Shown here: one piece after another, positions 17,360-25,770 of the stretch
How the letters are laid out: every line of letters begins with the position of its first letter
How positions within the stretch are numbered: the stretch's first letter is position 1
NCBI RefSeq assembly: GCF_018599185.1
Contig: NZ_JAHFVL010000002.1
Coordinates: forward strand, 310,001 to 374,000
DNA: 64,000 nucleotides
DNA from: Rhodanobacter sp. LX-99
Lineage (GTDB): Bacteria > Pseudomonadota > Gammaproteobacteria > Xanthomonadales > Rhodanobacteraceae
Reading direction: 5' to 3'
The notes under the pieces: generated by a model
Seen by the model: the letters and a program-made list of their open reading frames with translations, nothing else
Database searches by the model: none
What the model was told of the DNA's origin: nothing
Program-made: the position numbers and the translations under genes

Positions 17360-18130
17360 TCAGCACACGTCCGCGCGGCCGGTGACATAGCGCAGGCCGC
17401 GCAGCAGGTGCGCGCGGTAGATCGGCTCGGCGTACAGCGCCGCGTCATGGCCCAGGCCGGTGTACCAGGCGCGGCCGCCCAGGCGGGCGTGGCACCAGGC
17501 GATCGGGTGGTCGATACCCATCTTGCCGCCCTGGTAGCGGCTTTCGTCCACGGTGGCGATCACCTTGACGGTGTCGCGCGGGTTGCGCCGGTAGTTGTAC
17601 AGCTCGTCGGTGACTTGCCAGTCCTGCGCCAGTGCGATGGCGTCGCCTTCGAAGCGCACCCGGGTGGTCTGCAACCCCTTCGGATGGCTGTCGAACCAGG
17701 CGCCGACCAGACGGCCATACCAGGGCCAGTCGTATTCCGTATCGGCGGCGGCGTGCACGCCCATGTAACCGCCACCCTTGCCGACGTAGCGCTCGAACGC
17801 CGCCTGCCGGGTCTCATCCAGCACGTCGCCGGTGGTGCTGAGAAACACCACTGCATCGAAGCGGGCCAGGCTGGCGCCGTCGAACAGGGCAGGGTCCTCG
17901 CTCTGGGTCAGCGCGATCCCCTGCGCCTGCGCAAGCTCGCGCAGCGTCTGCACGCCGACCGGAATCGATGCGTGGCGATAGCCCGTCGTGCGGGTGAACA
18001 CCAGGATCCGCGGCGCATGCCGTGAACTTGCGCTTGCGCCGTGCGGCCGGCTCGCGGTGGGCGACGCGCAGCCCGGCAACAGCGCCGCGGCCAGCATCAG
18101 GATGGCGCTCAGGAGCAGGCTCTTGTGCAT
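17360..18130 (-). CDS. ThuA-domain lipoprotein
   Basis: A 256-residue predicted lipoprotein (leader with LLPGC lipobox at about residues 18-22) carrying a ThuA domain (PF06283, trehalose-utilisation type, class I amidotransferase-like fold). Diagnostic segments are ILVFTRTTGYRHASI, VVFLSTTGDVLDE, GGGYMGVHAAADTEYDW and HPIAWCH with RAWYTGLGHD. ThuA proteins act with dehydrogenases on 3-keto-trehalose and related sugars in rhizobia. Here the gene lies 0.8 kb past the 3-keto-sugar operon, on the opposite strand, with only HigBA between. A shared pathway is plausible but not proven. Confidence 0.88.
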   Translation of the reverse strand: MHKSLLLSAILMLAAALLPGCASPTASRPHGASASSRHAPRILVFTRTTGYRHASIPVGVQTLRELAQAQGIALTQSEDPALFDGASLARFDAVVFLSTTGDVLDETRQAAFERYVGKGGGYMGVHAAADTEYDWPWYGRLVGAWFDSHPKGLQTTRVRFEGDAIALAQDWQVTDELYNYRRNPRDTVKVIATVDESRYQGGKMGIDHPIAWCHARLGGRAWYTGLGHDAALYAEPIYRAHLLRGLRYVTGRADVC

Positions 18131-18165
18131 GTTCCGAGTGTAGCAATCCGGTGCATCCCGCCGTC

Positions 18166-18193
18166 TTGCATACATGGTTGTTCAATGTATAGT
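18166..18193 (+). promoter_or_regulatory. padR promoter with overlapping TACAT-N9-ATGTA operator
   Basis: TTGCAT (18166-18171) and TATAGT (18188-18193) form a sigma70 promoter with 16-base spacing. A perfect inverted repeat TACAT-N9-ATGTA (18171-18189) fills the spacer and reaches into the -10. PadR repressors commonly bind ATGT/ACAT-type palindromes, so self-repression is likely. A further ATGTAC follows at about 18200. Confidence 0.6.
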
Positions 18194-18246
18194 ACTGCCA
18201 TGTACCCGCGGCTGAGTCCATCCGCGCCGCGCAACATGAGGCATCC

Positions 18247-18633
18247 ATGACGATCAACAAGGACCTGATAGCCGCTTCCTCGACCCCGATCGTGCTGGCG
18301 ATCCTGGCCGCAGGAGACAGCTACGGCTACGCGATCATCCAGCGCGTCCGCGAGCTGTCGGGCGGGCACATGGAATGGACGGACGGCATGCTCTATCCCG
18401 TGCTGCATCGGCTCGAACGGCTCGGCCATGTCGAGGCGCGATGGGAAGTGGCCGGGAGCGGCCGCCGCCGCAAGTACTACCGCATCACGTCCCCCGGCCG
18501 GGACCAGCTCGCGGAGGAACGCCGGCAATGGCAGGCGGTGGACGCGACGCTGCGGTCCATCTGGAAGGCGCTCTCCGCCGCCGGTCCGGCTACGCGTCCG
18601 GCGTCCGCCGCGTTATCGCCACAAGGAGCCTGA
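18247..18633 (+). CDS. PadR-family transcriptional regulator
   Basis: A 128-residue PadR-like winged-helix repressor. The wHTH is recognisable from PIVLAILAAGDSYGYAIIQRV, WTDGMLYPVLHRLERLGHVEARW and RRKYYRITSPGRDQL; the C-terminal helix (QWQAVDATLRSIWKAL) is the short dimerisation type. It is followed two bases later by a HAAS-domain membrane protein. This is a very common pairing in which PadR represses the operon until an unknown signal, often an antimicrobial, arrives. A palindromic site covers its promoter (18166-18193). Confidence 0.93.
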   Translation: MTINKDLIAASSTPIVLAILAAGDSYGYAIIQRVRELSGGHMEWTDGMLYPVLHRLERLGHVEARWEVAGSGRRRKYYRITSPGRDQLAEERRQWQAVDATLRSIWKALSAAGPATRPASAALSPQGA

Positions 18634-18635
18634 CC

Positions 18636-20006
18636 ATGTCCGCCTCGGATCGCACGGCATCGCTCGAAGCGCAGATCGACCAGTGGCGCAGCTACCTGCG
18701 CCGGCGGCAGGCGATCCACGCCGTCGACGTCGCGGAGCTGGAAGATCATCTGCGCGAACAGGTCGCGGTTCTGGTCGACGCGGGGCTCGCCACCGATGAA
18801 GCGTTCCTGGTGGCGGTCAAGCGCATGGGCGGCCTCGACGCCCTCTCGCGGGAGTTCGCGCGCGAGCACTCGGAGCGCCTGTGGAAGCAACTCGTCGTCG
18901 TCCCGCCGGAGGCCGATGGCCCACGGGCGCGCACCCGAGCGGATGCCATCGCCGCCTTCGGGCTCGCGCTGGCGGCAGCCGTGGCGATCAAGCTGCCGGT
19001 GCTCTTCGGGTTGCAACTGGAACAGGATGCCGGCTTCTACGCCCGCAACCTCAGCCTGTTCGTGCTGCCCTTCCTGGCCGGCTATTTCGTCTGGAAACGG
19101 CAGCTCGGCACGAAGACGCTGTTCTGGCTGGCGGCGGCGTTCGTCGCGGCGGCGGTCTTCGCCAACGTCTACCCCTTCATGCCGGGCGGTGCCAGCGAGA
19201 GGCTGGCGGCGCTGCACCTGCCGATCGCGCTGTGGCTGGCGGTGGGCATCGTGTACGCCGGCGGCCGCTGGCGTCGGGGCGACGGCCGCATGGACTTCAT
19301 CCGCTTCTCGGGCGAGCTGTTCATCTACTACGTCCTGATCGCCCTCGGCGGGGCGGTGCTCACGGCGTTCATGGTGATGATGTTCGAGGCGATCGAGGTC
19401 AAGGCCGAGCCTTTCTTCAACGCCTGGCTGCTGCCGTGCGGAGCGGCCGGGGCCGTGCTGGTCGCCGCGTGGCTGGTGGAGGCCAAGCAGAGCGTGATCG
19501 AGAACATGGCGCCCGTGTTGACGCGCCTGTTCACGCCGATCTTCGCCGCCGTATTGGTGGTGTTCCTGGGCACCGTGCTGTGGACCGGGCACGGCGTCGA
19601 CATCGAGCGGAACGTGCTGATCGCCTTCGACCTGCTGCTCGTCCTGGTCCTCGGCCTGCTGCTCTATTCGGTTTCCGCCCGCGATCCGCGGTCGCCTCCC
19701 GGCGCCTTCGACGCGGTGCAGGTCGTGCTCGTGGTCAGCGCGCTGCTGGCGGACGCGCTCGCGCTGTGGGCCATCGCCGCGCGCATCAACGAGTTCGGAT
19801 TCACGCCGAACCGCGTGGCTGCGCTGGGCGAGAACGTGATTCTCCTGGTCAATCTGGCGTGGTCCGCCGTGCTCTACCTCCGCTTTCTGCGAGGCCGCGG
19901 ATCGTTCGCGCGCCTTGAGCGGTGGCAGACGGATTACCTGCCGGTGTATGCCGCGTGGGCGATGGTCGTCGTGATCGTCTTTCCGCCGCTGTTCCGCTAC
20001 ATCTGA
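18636..20006 (+). CDS. HAAS (permease-prefix) domain multi-pass membrane protein
   Basis: A 456-residue membrane protein co-transcribed with padR. Residues 1-85 form the HAAS/permease-prefix-1 helix bundle (QIDQWRSYLRRRQAI, VAELEDHLREQV, FLVAVKRMGGLDALSREFA), which links such proteins to PadR-type control. The remaining 370 residues contain about ten to twelve hydrophobic helices and resemble DUF4153-type membrane proteins. There is no ABC ATPase beside it, so it is probably not a transporter permease in the usual sense; a sensory or envelope-stress role is conceivable. ATG 18636 has GGAG about eight bases upstream and starts 2 bp after the padR stop. Confidence 0.85.
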   Translation: MSASDRTASLEAQIDQWRSYLRRRQAIHAVDVAELEDHLREQVAVLVDAGLATDEAFLVAVKRMGGLDALSREFAREHSERLWKQLVVVPPEADGPRARTRADAIAAFGLALAAAVAIKLPVLFGLQLEQDAGFYARNLSLFVLPFLAGYFVWKRQLGTKTLFWLAAAFVAAAVFANVYPFMPGGASERLAALHLPIALWLAVGIVYAGGRWRRGDGRMDFIRFSGELFIYYVLIALGGAVLTAFMVMMFEAIEVKAEPFFNAWLLPCGAAGAVLVAAWLVEAKQSVIENMAPVLTRLFTPIFAAVLVVFLGTVLWTGHGVDIERNVLIAFDLLLVLVLGLLLYSVSARDPRSPPGAFDAVQVVLVVSALLADALALWAIAARINEFGFTPNRVAALGENVILLVNLAWSAVLYLRFLRGRGSFARLERWQTDYLPVYAAWAMVVVIVFPPLFRYI

Positions 20007-20045
20007 GCGGGTGCGACTGACCGGTGTCCCGAACAACCTGCCTGT

Positions 20046-20693
20046 CTACCCGCCTGCGGCGGCTCGCCTCGGCCGACGGACGGCGCGCACCTTCGCGCTG
20101 TTTCCGCCGCCGCAGAAGAATTGATCGCCATCGGAATCGAGCCCCGACACGCCGACGCCGGACGGCATCTCCAGGCTCTCCAGGACCTTTCCGGTTCGAG
20201 GGTCGATCCGCCGCAACTCGCTCTCGTCGCTTTCCCAGGTGCCGTGCCAGAGTTCGCCGTCGACCCAGGTGACCCCGGTGACGAAGCGGTTGGACTCGAT
20301 GGTGCGAAGAATCGCTCCGGTTCGGGGATCGATTTGGTGGATCTTGCGGTCCCGGTATTGCCCCACCCACAGCGTCCCCTCGGCCCACGCGAGCCCCGAA
20401 TCGCCGCCGCCACCGGGCGCCGGGATCGTGGCGAGGACGCGGCCGGTCCGCGGATCGATCTTCTGGATGCGATCCTCGGCAAGCTGGAACAGGTGCTGGC
20501 CGTCGAAGGCGGTTCCCGCATGGGCGGCGACGTCGATCGAGCCCAGCGGCTTCCCGCTCGCAGGGTCGAAGGCGATCAGCCTGTCGCCGGACGCAAACCA
20601 GACGCTGTGGCCGTCGCAGGCGACGCCATGCACGTTGTCGGCACCGGGAAAGGGGCCGTACTCACGGAAGATTTCGGCTTTTGTTCGATGCAT
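20046..20693 (-). CDS. cytoplasmic beta-propeller (Vgb/PQQ-repeat-like) protein
   Basis: A 215-residue protein made of about five repeated beta-propeller blades, each with the pattern I(D/Q)PRTG(R/A/K)(V/I)L. It resembles streptogramin lyase (Vgb)-like and glutamine cyclotransferase-like propellers. No leader peptide is present. It begins nine bases after the stop of the upstream regulator gene (20703-21923), so the two form an operon divergent from DUF899-DUF2182. The first blade GPFPGADNVHGVACDG and the repeating G-x-LWVG / G-x-LWHG segments suggest a ligand-binding disc. An enzymatic role is not supported by visible catalytic residues. Confidence 0.72.
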   Translation of the reverse strand: MHRTKAEIFREYGPFPGADNVHGVACDGHSVWFASGDRLIAFDPASGKPLGSIDVAAHAGTAFDGQHLFQLAEDRIQKIDPRTGRVLATIPAPGGGGDSGLAWAEGTLWVGQYRDRKIHQIDPRTGAILRTIESNRFVTGVTWVDGELWHGTWESDESELRRIDPRTGKVLESLEMPSGVGVSGLDSDGDQFFCGGGNSAKVRAVRRPRRAAAGG

Positions 20694-20702
20694 GTTTCCA
20701 TC

Positions 20703-21923
20703 CTAGCCGCCCGGCAGCGGAGCGGGGAGTAACAAGGTGGTCGCGAATCCCGGCACCGGCGGGGTCGTCCAGCGGCGCGCCCGTCCGTGACCGAACGGCT
20801 GCGCCTTGCCCATGGCCGCCAGCGCGTCGAGCGCCCGCTGCACGGTACGCTGGCTGGCGCCGAGGGCAAGCGCCAGGGCCGAGCTCGACCACGACTCGCC
20901 GTCGGCGAGCAGGGCGAGCACCGCCGCATGCTTCTCCTCGACCGGCCGCGCCAGCACGACGACTTCGCCTGCATGGCGCGGCGCCAGCACGAAGCCCCGC
21001 TTCGTCGCGCTCACTTCGGCCAGCGTGCGAAGCACGCCGCGCAGCCGCCCGATTTCGACGCGCAAGCGCGCGCGATGCGACTCGTCGGCGAGCTTAAGAC
21101 GGAATGCGCGCGCGACGAGCATGTCCCTGGGCACGTCTTGCGGCCACGCTTCGCCCAGCGCGCGGGCGAGCGCGAACAGCACCGGGCGCGTCGCGAGCGG
21201 TATCGTCGTGCCCGCATGGCACACGGCGTGGCGGCAGGCATCTACGACGAAGGCATTCGATGCCAGCAGCGCTTCGACTTCTTCGAGGCGGAGGAGTCGC
21301 TCTTCGCCCTTCACGATCAGGCGCGCGGCAGGCGTGTTCAGGACCAGGAAGGCGCTTTCGACCTCCGCCGTCAGCGCGGGAATGCGTGCGTGTTGCGCGG
21401 CGCGTGCGGCCCGCGCGAGCGCCGCACGCGCGGGCCTCGTCTGCAGGCGCCGCAACCCGATCCCTGCCGCCACCAGTTCGTGGACGGCTCTCAACGCGGG
21501 CGGTAGGGCGGTGGGATCGAGCCCGGCGAGCATGCGTTCGGCTTCGTCGAGATGCCCGATCAGCAGGAGGCGCCGTACTTCGAGATAGCGCGCGTGCGCG
21601 GCGTTCACCCGGTCGCCGTGTTCTTCGAGCGTCGCCCGTGCGGCGTCGAGCGCTTTCGCGGGCCAGCCCAGTTCGCGCGAGGCCAGTGCGATCTCGGCTT
21701 CGGCGACGACGCATCGCGCGCGCGCCACGGCTTCTTTCGCACCGAAGGCGCGCGCCGCTTTTCGCAGCAGCGCCTTCGCCCGGACCAGCTCGCCGAGCTG
21801 TGCCATCGCGATGCCCCGCAGCGCGAGGCCGGGCGCGTCGTCGCGCAGGGCGACCCGTTTCAATGCGCCGAGGGGATCGCCCGCGGCGAGTGCGCGCGCC
21901 GCGGCGGTGATCAGCGAGTCCAC
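20703..21923 (-). CDS. helical-repeat regulator with C-terminal winged HTH
   Basis: A 406-residue protein, rich in Ala, Arg and Leu. About 200 N-terminal residues look like TPR-type helical repeats (for example AARALAAGDPLGALKRV and AKALLRKAARAFGA). A middle section contains RARLRVEIGRLRGVLRTLAEV, resembling a SARP/OmpR-type winged helix. The C-terminal winged HTH (HAAVLALLADGESWSSSAL, ALGASQRTVQRALDALAAMG) is clear. I do not know a named homologue. The start is a GTG at 21923 with a poor ribosome binding site. It is divergent from the DUF899 gene across 112 bp that hold the conserved 25-base element, so it is a candidate regulator of that element. Confidence 0.7.
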   Translation of the reverse strand: MDSLITAAARALAAGDPLGALKRVALRDDAPGLALRGIAMAQLGELVRAKALLRKAARAFGAKEAVARARCVVAEAEIALASRELGWPAKALDAARATLEEHGDRVNAAHARYLEVRRLLLIGHLDEAERMLAGLDPTALPPALRAVHELVAAGIGLRRLQTRPARAALARAARAAQHARIPALTAEVESAFLVLNTPAARLIVKGEERLLRLEEVEALLASNAFVVDACRHAVCHAGTTIPLATRPVLFALARALGEAWPQDVPRDMLVARAFRLKLADESHRARLRVEIGRLRGVLRTLAEVSATKRGFVLAPRHAGEVVVLARPVEEKHAAVLALLADGESWSSSALALALGASQRTVQRALDALAAMGKAQPFGHGRARRWTTPPVPGFATTLLLPAPLPGG

Positions 21924-21940
21924 GGGAACGAGCTCATGTC

Positions 21941-21965
21941 AATCGCGCCACACTTGTCACTCCCG
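21941..21965 (+). promoter_or_regulatory. conserved DUF899-associated promoter element, copy 2
   Basis: The 20 bases at 21946-21965 are identical to the minus-strand element at 8639-8658, and the match extends five bases upstream with one difference. It lies 70 bp before the ATG of the DUF899 gene at 22036 and points toward it. TGTCAC (21955-21960) is followed after 17 bases by CGAT. A TAATCT at 21985 stands where the other copy has TAAAAC, but that is 25 bases from TTGTCA and too far for sigma70. Confidence 0.6.
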
Positions 21966-22035
21966 CCGCTGGAAACCCGATGCCTAATCTAGCGCATGGC
22001 CGACCACCACCGGGTCGTCTACAGACGGAGGCGCG

Positions 22036-22800
22036 ATGACCAAGCACACGACCGGAACGCGGCAGGAGTGGCTCGCCGCGCGGATGGCGCTACTCGAGGC
22101 GGAGAAGGAGCACACGCGGCGCAGCGACGAGCTGGCGCGGCAGCGGCAGGCGCTGCCGTGGGTCCGGATCGACAAGGCGTATCGCTTCGACACCGACGCG
22201 GGCAGCGCCTCGCTGGTGGATCTGTTCCAGGGGCGCTCGCAGCTCCTCGTCTACCACTTCATGTTCGGGCCCGACTACACGGCAGGGTGTCCGTCCTGCT
22301 CGATGATCGCCGACGGCTTCAACGGCTTCGCTGTCCACCTGGCCAACCACGACGTCGCGCTGACGGCGGTGTCGCGCGCGCCGCTCGCCAAGCTGCAGGC
22401 GTACAAGCGGCGCATGGGCTGGGCGTTCCCGTGGGCGTCATCGCACGGCGGCGACTTCAACTACGACTTCAACGTTTCGATCACCGAGGCGCAGCAGCGC
22501 GCAGGTAGCGTCGAATACAACTACCGGCGCGGCGGCCATCCGATCGTCGCCGCCGAGCTCCCGGAACCGGTGCGCGAGTTCGCGGCCACCTGCGGCACGG
22601 ATGCAGCCACCTACGTGCGCGACCGCCCCGGCATGAGCGCCTTCGTGATCGAGGACGGCGCGGTCCATCACACCTATTCCACCTACGCGCGCGGCCTGGA
22701 CGGCCTGTGGGGCGCGTACCAGTGGCTCGACCGCGCGCCGCTGGGGCGCAACGAGACGGGCATCTGGTGGCGCCGCCACGACGAATACGCCACGCGCTGA
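22036..22800 (+). CDS. DUF899 thioredoxin-like protein (paralogue 2)
   Basis: A 254-residue DUF899 protein. It shares the N-terminal helical region (EWLAARMALLEAEKEHTRRSDELARQRQALPWVRIDKAYRF) pattern and the SLVDLFQGRSQLLVYHFMFG core with the gene at 7728. Its redox-type motif is CPSC, and it has a GDFNYDFNVS segment typical of the family. A good GGAGG box precedes the ATG. The next gene, a DUF2182 membrane protein, starts eight bases after its stop, so the two are one transcript, probably driven from the conserved element at 21941-21965. Function is unknown; a thiol-redox role is inferred. Confidence 0.88.
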   Translation: MTKHTTGTRQEWLAARMALLEAEKEHTRRSDELARQRQALPWVRIDKAYRFDTDAGSASLVDLFQGRSQLLVYHFMFGPDYTAGCPSCSMIADGFNGFAVHLANHDVALTAVSRAPLAKLQAYKRRMGWAFPWASSHGGDFNYDFNVSITEAQQRAGSVEYNYRRGGHPIVAAELPEPVREFAATCGTDAATYVRDRPGMSAFVIEDGAVHHTYSTYARGLDGLWGAYQWLDRAPLGRNETGIWWRRHDEYATR

Positions 22801-22807
22801 GCCGGCC

Positions 22808-23650
22808 GTGGATATCGTCGGCGCAACCGGTGGTGCGGACGTCGCGCGCGGCATGGCTGCCGGGCAGGCGTCGCGGCGAATCTTCTTCGGCGTCGCGACG
22901 CTGCTGTTCGCCGCCAGCGCGGCGGCGACGATCGTCCGCTGCGCGTCCATGTCGGCGATGGACGGGATGCCGATGCCCGGCGGCTGGACGATGTCGATGG
23001 CGTGGATGCGAATGCCCGGGCAGACCTGGCCCGGCGCCGCGGCGGCGTTCCTCGGCATGTGGGTCGTGATGATGGTGGCGATGATGCTGCCATCCCTGGC
23101 GCCGGTGCTGTGGCGCTGCCGCCAGGCCGTCGGCAGGACAGGCAACGCGCGTCCCGGTCGTCTGGCCGCGATCGTGGGCGCGGGTTACTTCGCCGTCTGG
23201 ACGATGTCCGGCGTGGCCGCTTTTGCATCGGGCGCCGTGCTGGCGGCGATCGAGATGCGGCAGCCGGCGCTGGCGCGCGGCGTGCCGATCGCGGTCGGCG
23301 GGGTGGTCCTGATCGCCGGCGCCCTTCAGTTCACCGCGTGGAAAGCGCGTCAGCTGGCCTGCTGCCGGAATATGCCGGGGCATGGCCGCACGTCGCCGGT
23401 CGATGCCGGCGCGGCCTGGCGGCTCGGCCTGCGCCTCGGTTTCGACTGCAACCTCTGCTGCGCCGGTCCGACGGCGGTCCTCCTGGCCGTCGGGGTCATG
23501 GACCTGCACGCGATGGCCGCCGTGATGGCGGCGATCACGCTCGAGCGTCTCGCCCCGAGCGGTGAGCGCATGGCGCGGGCCACCGGGGCCGTCGCCATCG
23601 GAGCAGGGTTGTTCCTGATCGCGGGCCATGCCTTTGCCTTTACGTGGTAG
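22808..23650 (+). CDS. DUF2182 multi-pass membrane protein
   Basis: A 280-residue membrane protein of the DUF2182 family (PF09948, described as predicted metal-binding). Signatures are the methionine-rich GMWVVMMVAMMLPS helix, a Met/Trp-rich loop (SMSAMDGMPMPGGW) and a Cys-rich GFDCNLCCAGP segment, all suggestive of copper or other soft-metal contact. About six or seven membrane helices are visible. The start is taken as the GTG at 22808, eight bases after the DUF899 stop; an ATG at 22853 is possible, and neither has a strong ribosome binding site. Pairing with a CPSC thioredoxin-like protein suggests joint work on metal or thiol stress. Confidence 0.82.
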   Translation: MDIVGATGGADVARGMAAGQASRRIFFGVATLLFAASAAATIVRCASMSAMDGMPMPGGWTMSMAWMRMPGQTWPGAAAAFLGMWVVMMVAMMLPSLAPVLWRCRQAVGRTGNARPGRLAAIVGAGYFAVWTMSGVAAFASGAVLAAIEMRQPALARGVPIAVGGVVLIAGALQFTAWKARQLACCRNMPGHGRTSPVDAGAAWRLGLRLGFDCNLCCAGPTAVLLAVGVMDLHAMAAVMAAITLERLAPSGERMARATGAVAIGAGLFLIAGHAFAFTW

Positions 23651-23763
23651 GCGATGGCCGCCACCGTCTTGCCGGTGTTTTTCTGCGCGTTCTGCCATTC
23701 GTCCACGCGTCGCGCCGTGGTGCTAAGTTGAAGGGACCCTTGGTCTGGTTGCCGGAGTTCCGC

Positions 23764-25716
23764 ATGTTCGTTCCCTTTTTCGCCGCATTGCCGGCGGGCG
23801 CGCGCCGCACGATGGTGCGTCTTGTCCTGGCCGTATCGATGGTGCTTGCTGCAGGTGCCGCGGGCGCGCAGGAGACGCGCAGCGCCCAGGTGCCGCCGCC
23901 GCAGGACGTGCCGTACCCCGGCACGATCGTTCTTCACGTCGATGCCGGCGACACGGCGCAGGGCATCTTCCGCGTGCACGAGACGATTCCGGTGCAGGCC
24001 GGCGCGTTGACCTTGCTGTACCCGCAGTGGATTCCCGGCGACCACTCGCCGACCGGCCCGATCGCGATGCTCGCCGGCCTCACGCTCAGCGCCGGCGGCA
24101 AGCCGCTGGCATGGACGCGCGACAAGTACGACGTGTACGCGTTCCACCTCGACGTGCCTGCAGGGGTCGCCCGCATCGACGCGGAGTTCCAGTATCTGTC
24201 GCCCCGCGACGGCGGGTTCGAGATCACCGACCGCATGATGGACATGGAGTGGAGCAAGGTGGCGCTGTATCCGGCCGGGCATTTCACGCGCGGCATCACC
24301 TTCGCGCCCAGCGTGACGCTGGCGCACGGCTGGCAGCTCGGCACCGCGCTGGAGCCGGCCTCGCAGTCGGGCGACACCACCACCTTCAAGCCGGTGACCT
24401 TCAACAACCTGGTCGATTCGCCGGTCTATGCCGGCCAGTACTTCAAGCGCGTCGATCTCACGCCGCCCGGCGGGGCGCCGGTGCATCTGGACATCGTCGC
24501 CGACGCGCCGAAATACCTGGCCATGACGCCCGAACAGGTGAACGCGCATCGCGCGCTGACGGTGCAGGCGACCAGGCTGTTCGGCTCGCACCATTACGAC
24601 CACTACGACTTCCTGTTCTCGCTGTCGGACCAGCTGGGCGGCAACGGCACGGAGCACCACCAGTCCAGCGAGGACGGCCTGGGTGCCGACTACTTCACCG
24701 CCTGGGACGACAACGCGCCGGGCCGCGACCTGCTGGCGCACGAGTACGCGCATTCGTGGAACGGCAAGTTCCGCCGTCCGGCGGACCTTTGGACGCCCAA
24801 CTTCAACGTGCCGATGGGCGATTCGCTGCTGTGGGTGTACGAGGGGCAGACGCAGTACTGGGGCTACGTGCTGACCGCGCGCGCCGGCCTGTGGACGCCC
24901 GAACAGTTCCGCGACGCGCTGGCGATGGTGGCGGCCAACTACGACCGCAACCGCGAGGGCTTCCGGTGGCGCACGCTCGAGGACACCACCAACGACCCGA
25001 CCGCCGCGCGCCGCTCGGGCTTGCCGTATCGCAGCTGGCAGATGAGTGAGGAGTATTACAGCGCCGGGCAGATGATGTGGCTGGAGGTGGACGCCAGGCT
25101 GCGTGCGCTGACGCACGACCGCAAGTCGCTGGACGATTTCGCGCGCGCGTTCTTCGGCGTCGACAACGGCAGCTACGTGACGAAAACCTACACCTTCGAC
25201 GACGTGGTGGCGGCGTTGAACGGCGTGGCCCCTTACGACTGGGCGGGTTTCCTGCACGCGCACGTCGATGCGCGCAAGCCGCCGCTGCTGGACGGCGTCG
25301 AGGGCACCGGCTGGAAGCTGGTCTACACCGACAAGGAAAGCGCCTACGAGAAGCAGTACAACAGCCGGCCGCAATCGTCGCGCCACCTGTACAACTTCGC
25401 CTGGTCGATCGGCCTGACGATGGCCAAGGACGGCCAGATCAACGACGTGCGCTGGGATGGTCCGGCGTTCAAGGCCGGAGTGAGCACGGGCGCCACCATC
25501 GTCGCGGTGAACGGCCAGGACTATTCCGGCGACGTGCTGAAGCAGGCGATCACGGCGGCCAGGACCGGCAAGGCACCGATCAGACTACTGCTGAAGTACC
25601 AGGGCACCTACCGCACGGTGCCGGTGGATTACCACGACGGCCTGCAGTACCCGCACCTGGTGCGCGTCGAGGGCACGCCCGATTACCTGAGCGAGATCAT
25701 CGCGGCGCGCAGGTAA
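23764..25716 (+). CDS. exported M61-family metallopeptidase (glycyl aminopeptidase type)
   Basis: A 650-residue exported peptidase of family M61. The zinc site is HEYAH (His326, His330) with Glu360 in VYEGQTQYWG, the normal family spacing. An N-terminal beta-domain precedes it, and a PDZ domain closes the protein (about 560-625; SIGLTMAKDGQINDV and FKAGVSTGATIVAVNG). M61 enzymes remove N-terminal glycine or alanine from peptides. ATG 23764 has CGGAG six bases upstream and gives a long n-region before the hydrophobic leader; ATG 23812 would give a shorter leader. It is monocistronic. Confidence 0.9.
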   Translation: MFVPFFAALPAGARRTMVRLVLAVSMVLAAGAAGAQETRSAQVPPPQDVPYPGTIVLHVDAGDTAQGIFRVHETIPVQAGALTLLYPQWIPGDHSPTGPIAMLAGLTLSAGGKPLAWTRDKYDVYAFHLDVPAGVARIDAEFQYLSPRDGGFEITDRMMDMEWSKVALYPAGHFTRGITFAPSVTLAHGWQLGTALEPASQSGDTTTFKPVTFNNLVDSPVYAGQYFKRVDLTPPGGAPVHLDIVADAPKYLAMTPEQVNAHRALTVQATRLFGSHHYDHYDFLFSLSDQLGGNGTEHHQSSEDGLGADYFTAWDDNAPGRDLLAHEYAHSWNGKFRRPADLWTPNFNVPMGDSLLWVYEGQTQYWGYVLTARAGLWTPEQFRDALAMVAANYDRNREGFRWRTLEDTTNDPTAARRSGLPYRSWQMSEEYYSAGQMMWLEVDARLRALTHDRKSLDDFARAFFGVDNGSYVTKTYTFDDVVAALNGVAPYDWAGFLHAHVDARKPPLLDGVEGTGWKLVYTDKESAYEKQYNSRPQSSRHLYNFAWSIGLTMAKDGQINDVRWDGPAFKAGVSTGATIVAVNGQDYSGDVLKQAITAARTGKAPIRLLLKYQGTYRTVPVDYHDGLQYPHLVRVEGTPDYLSEIIAARR

Positions 25717-25770
25717 AGGCGACCGGGCACGAGGGTTCGGCCGCGGCTGGGGAAACCGAACCGGGTGCCG

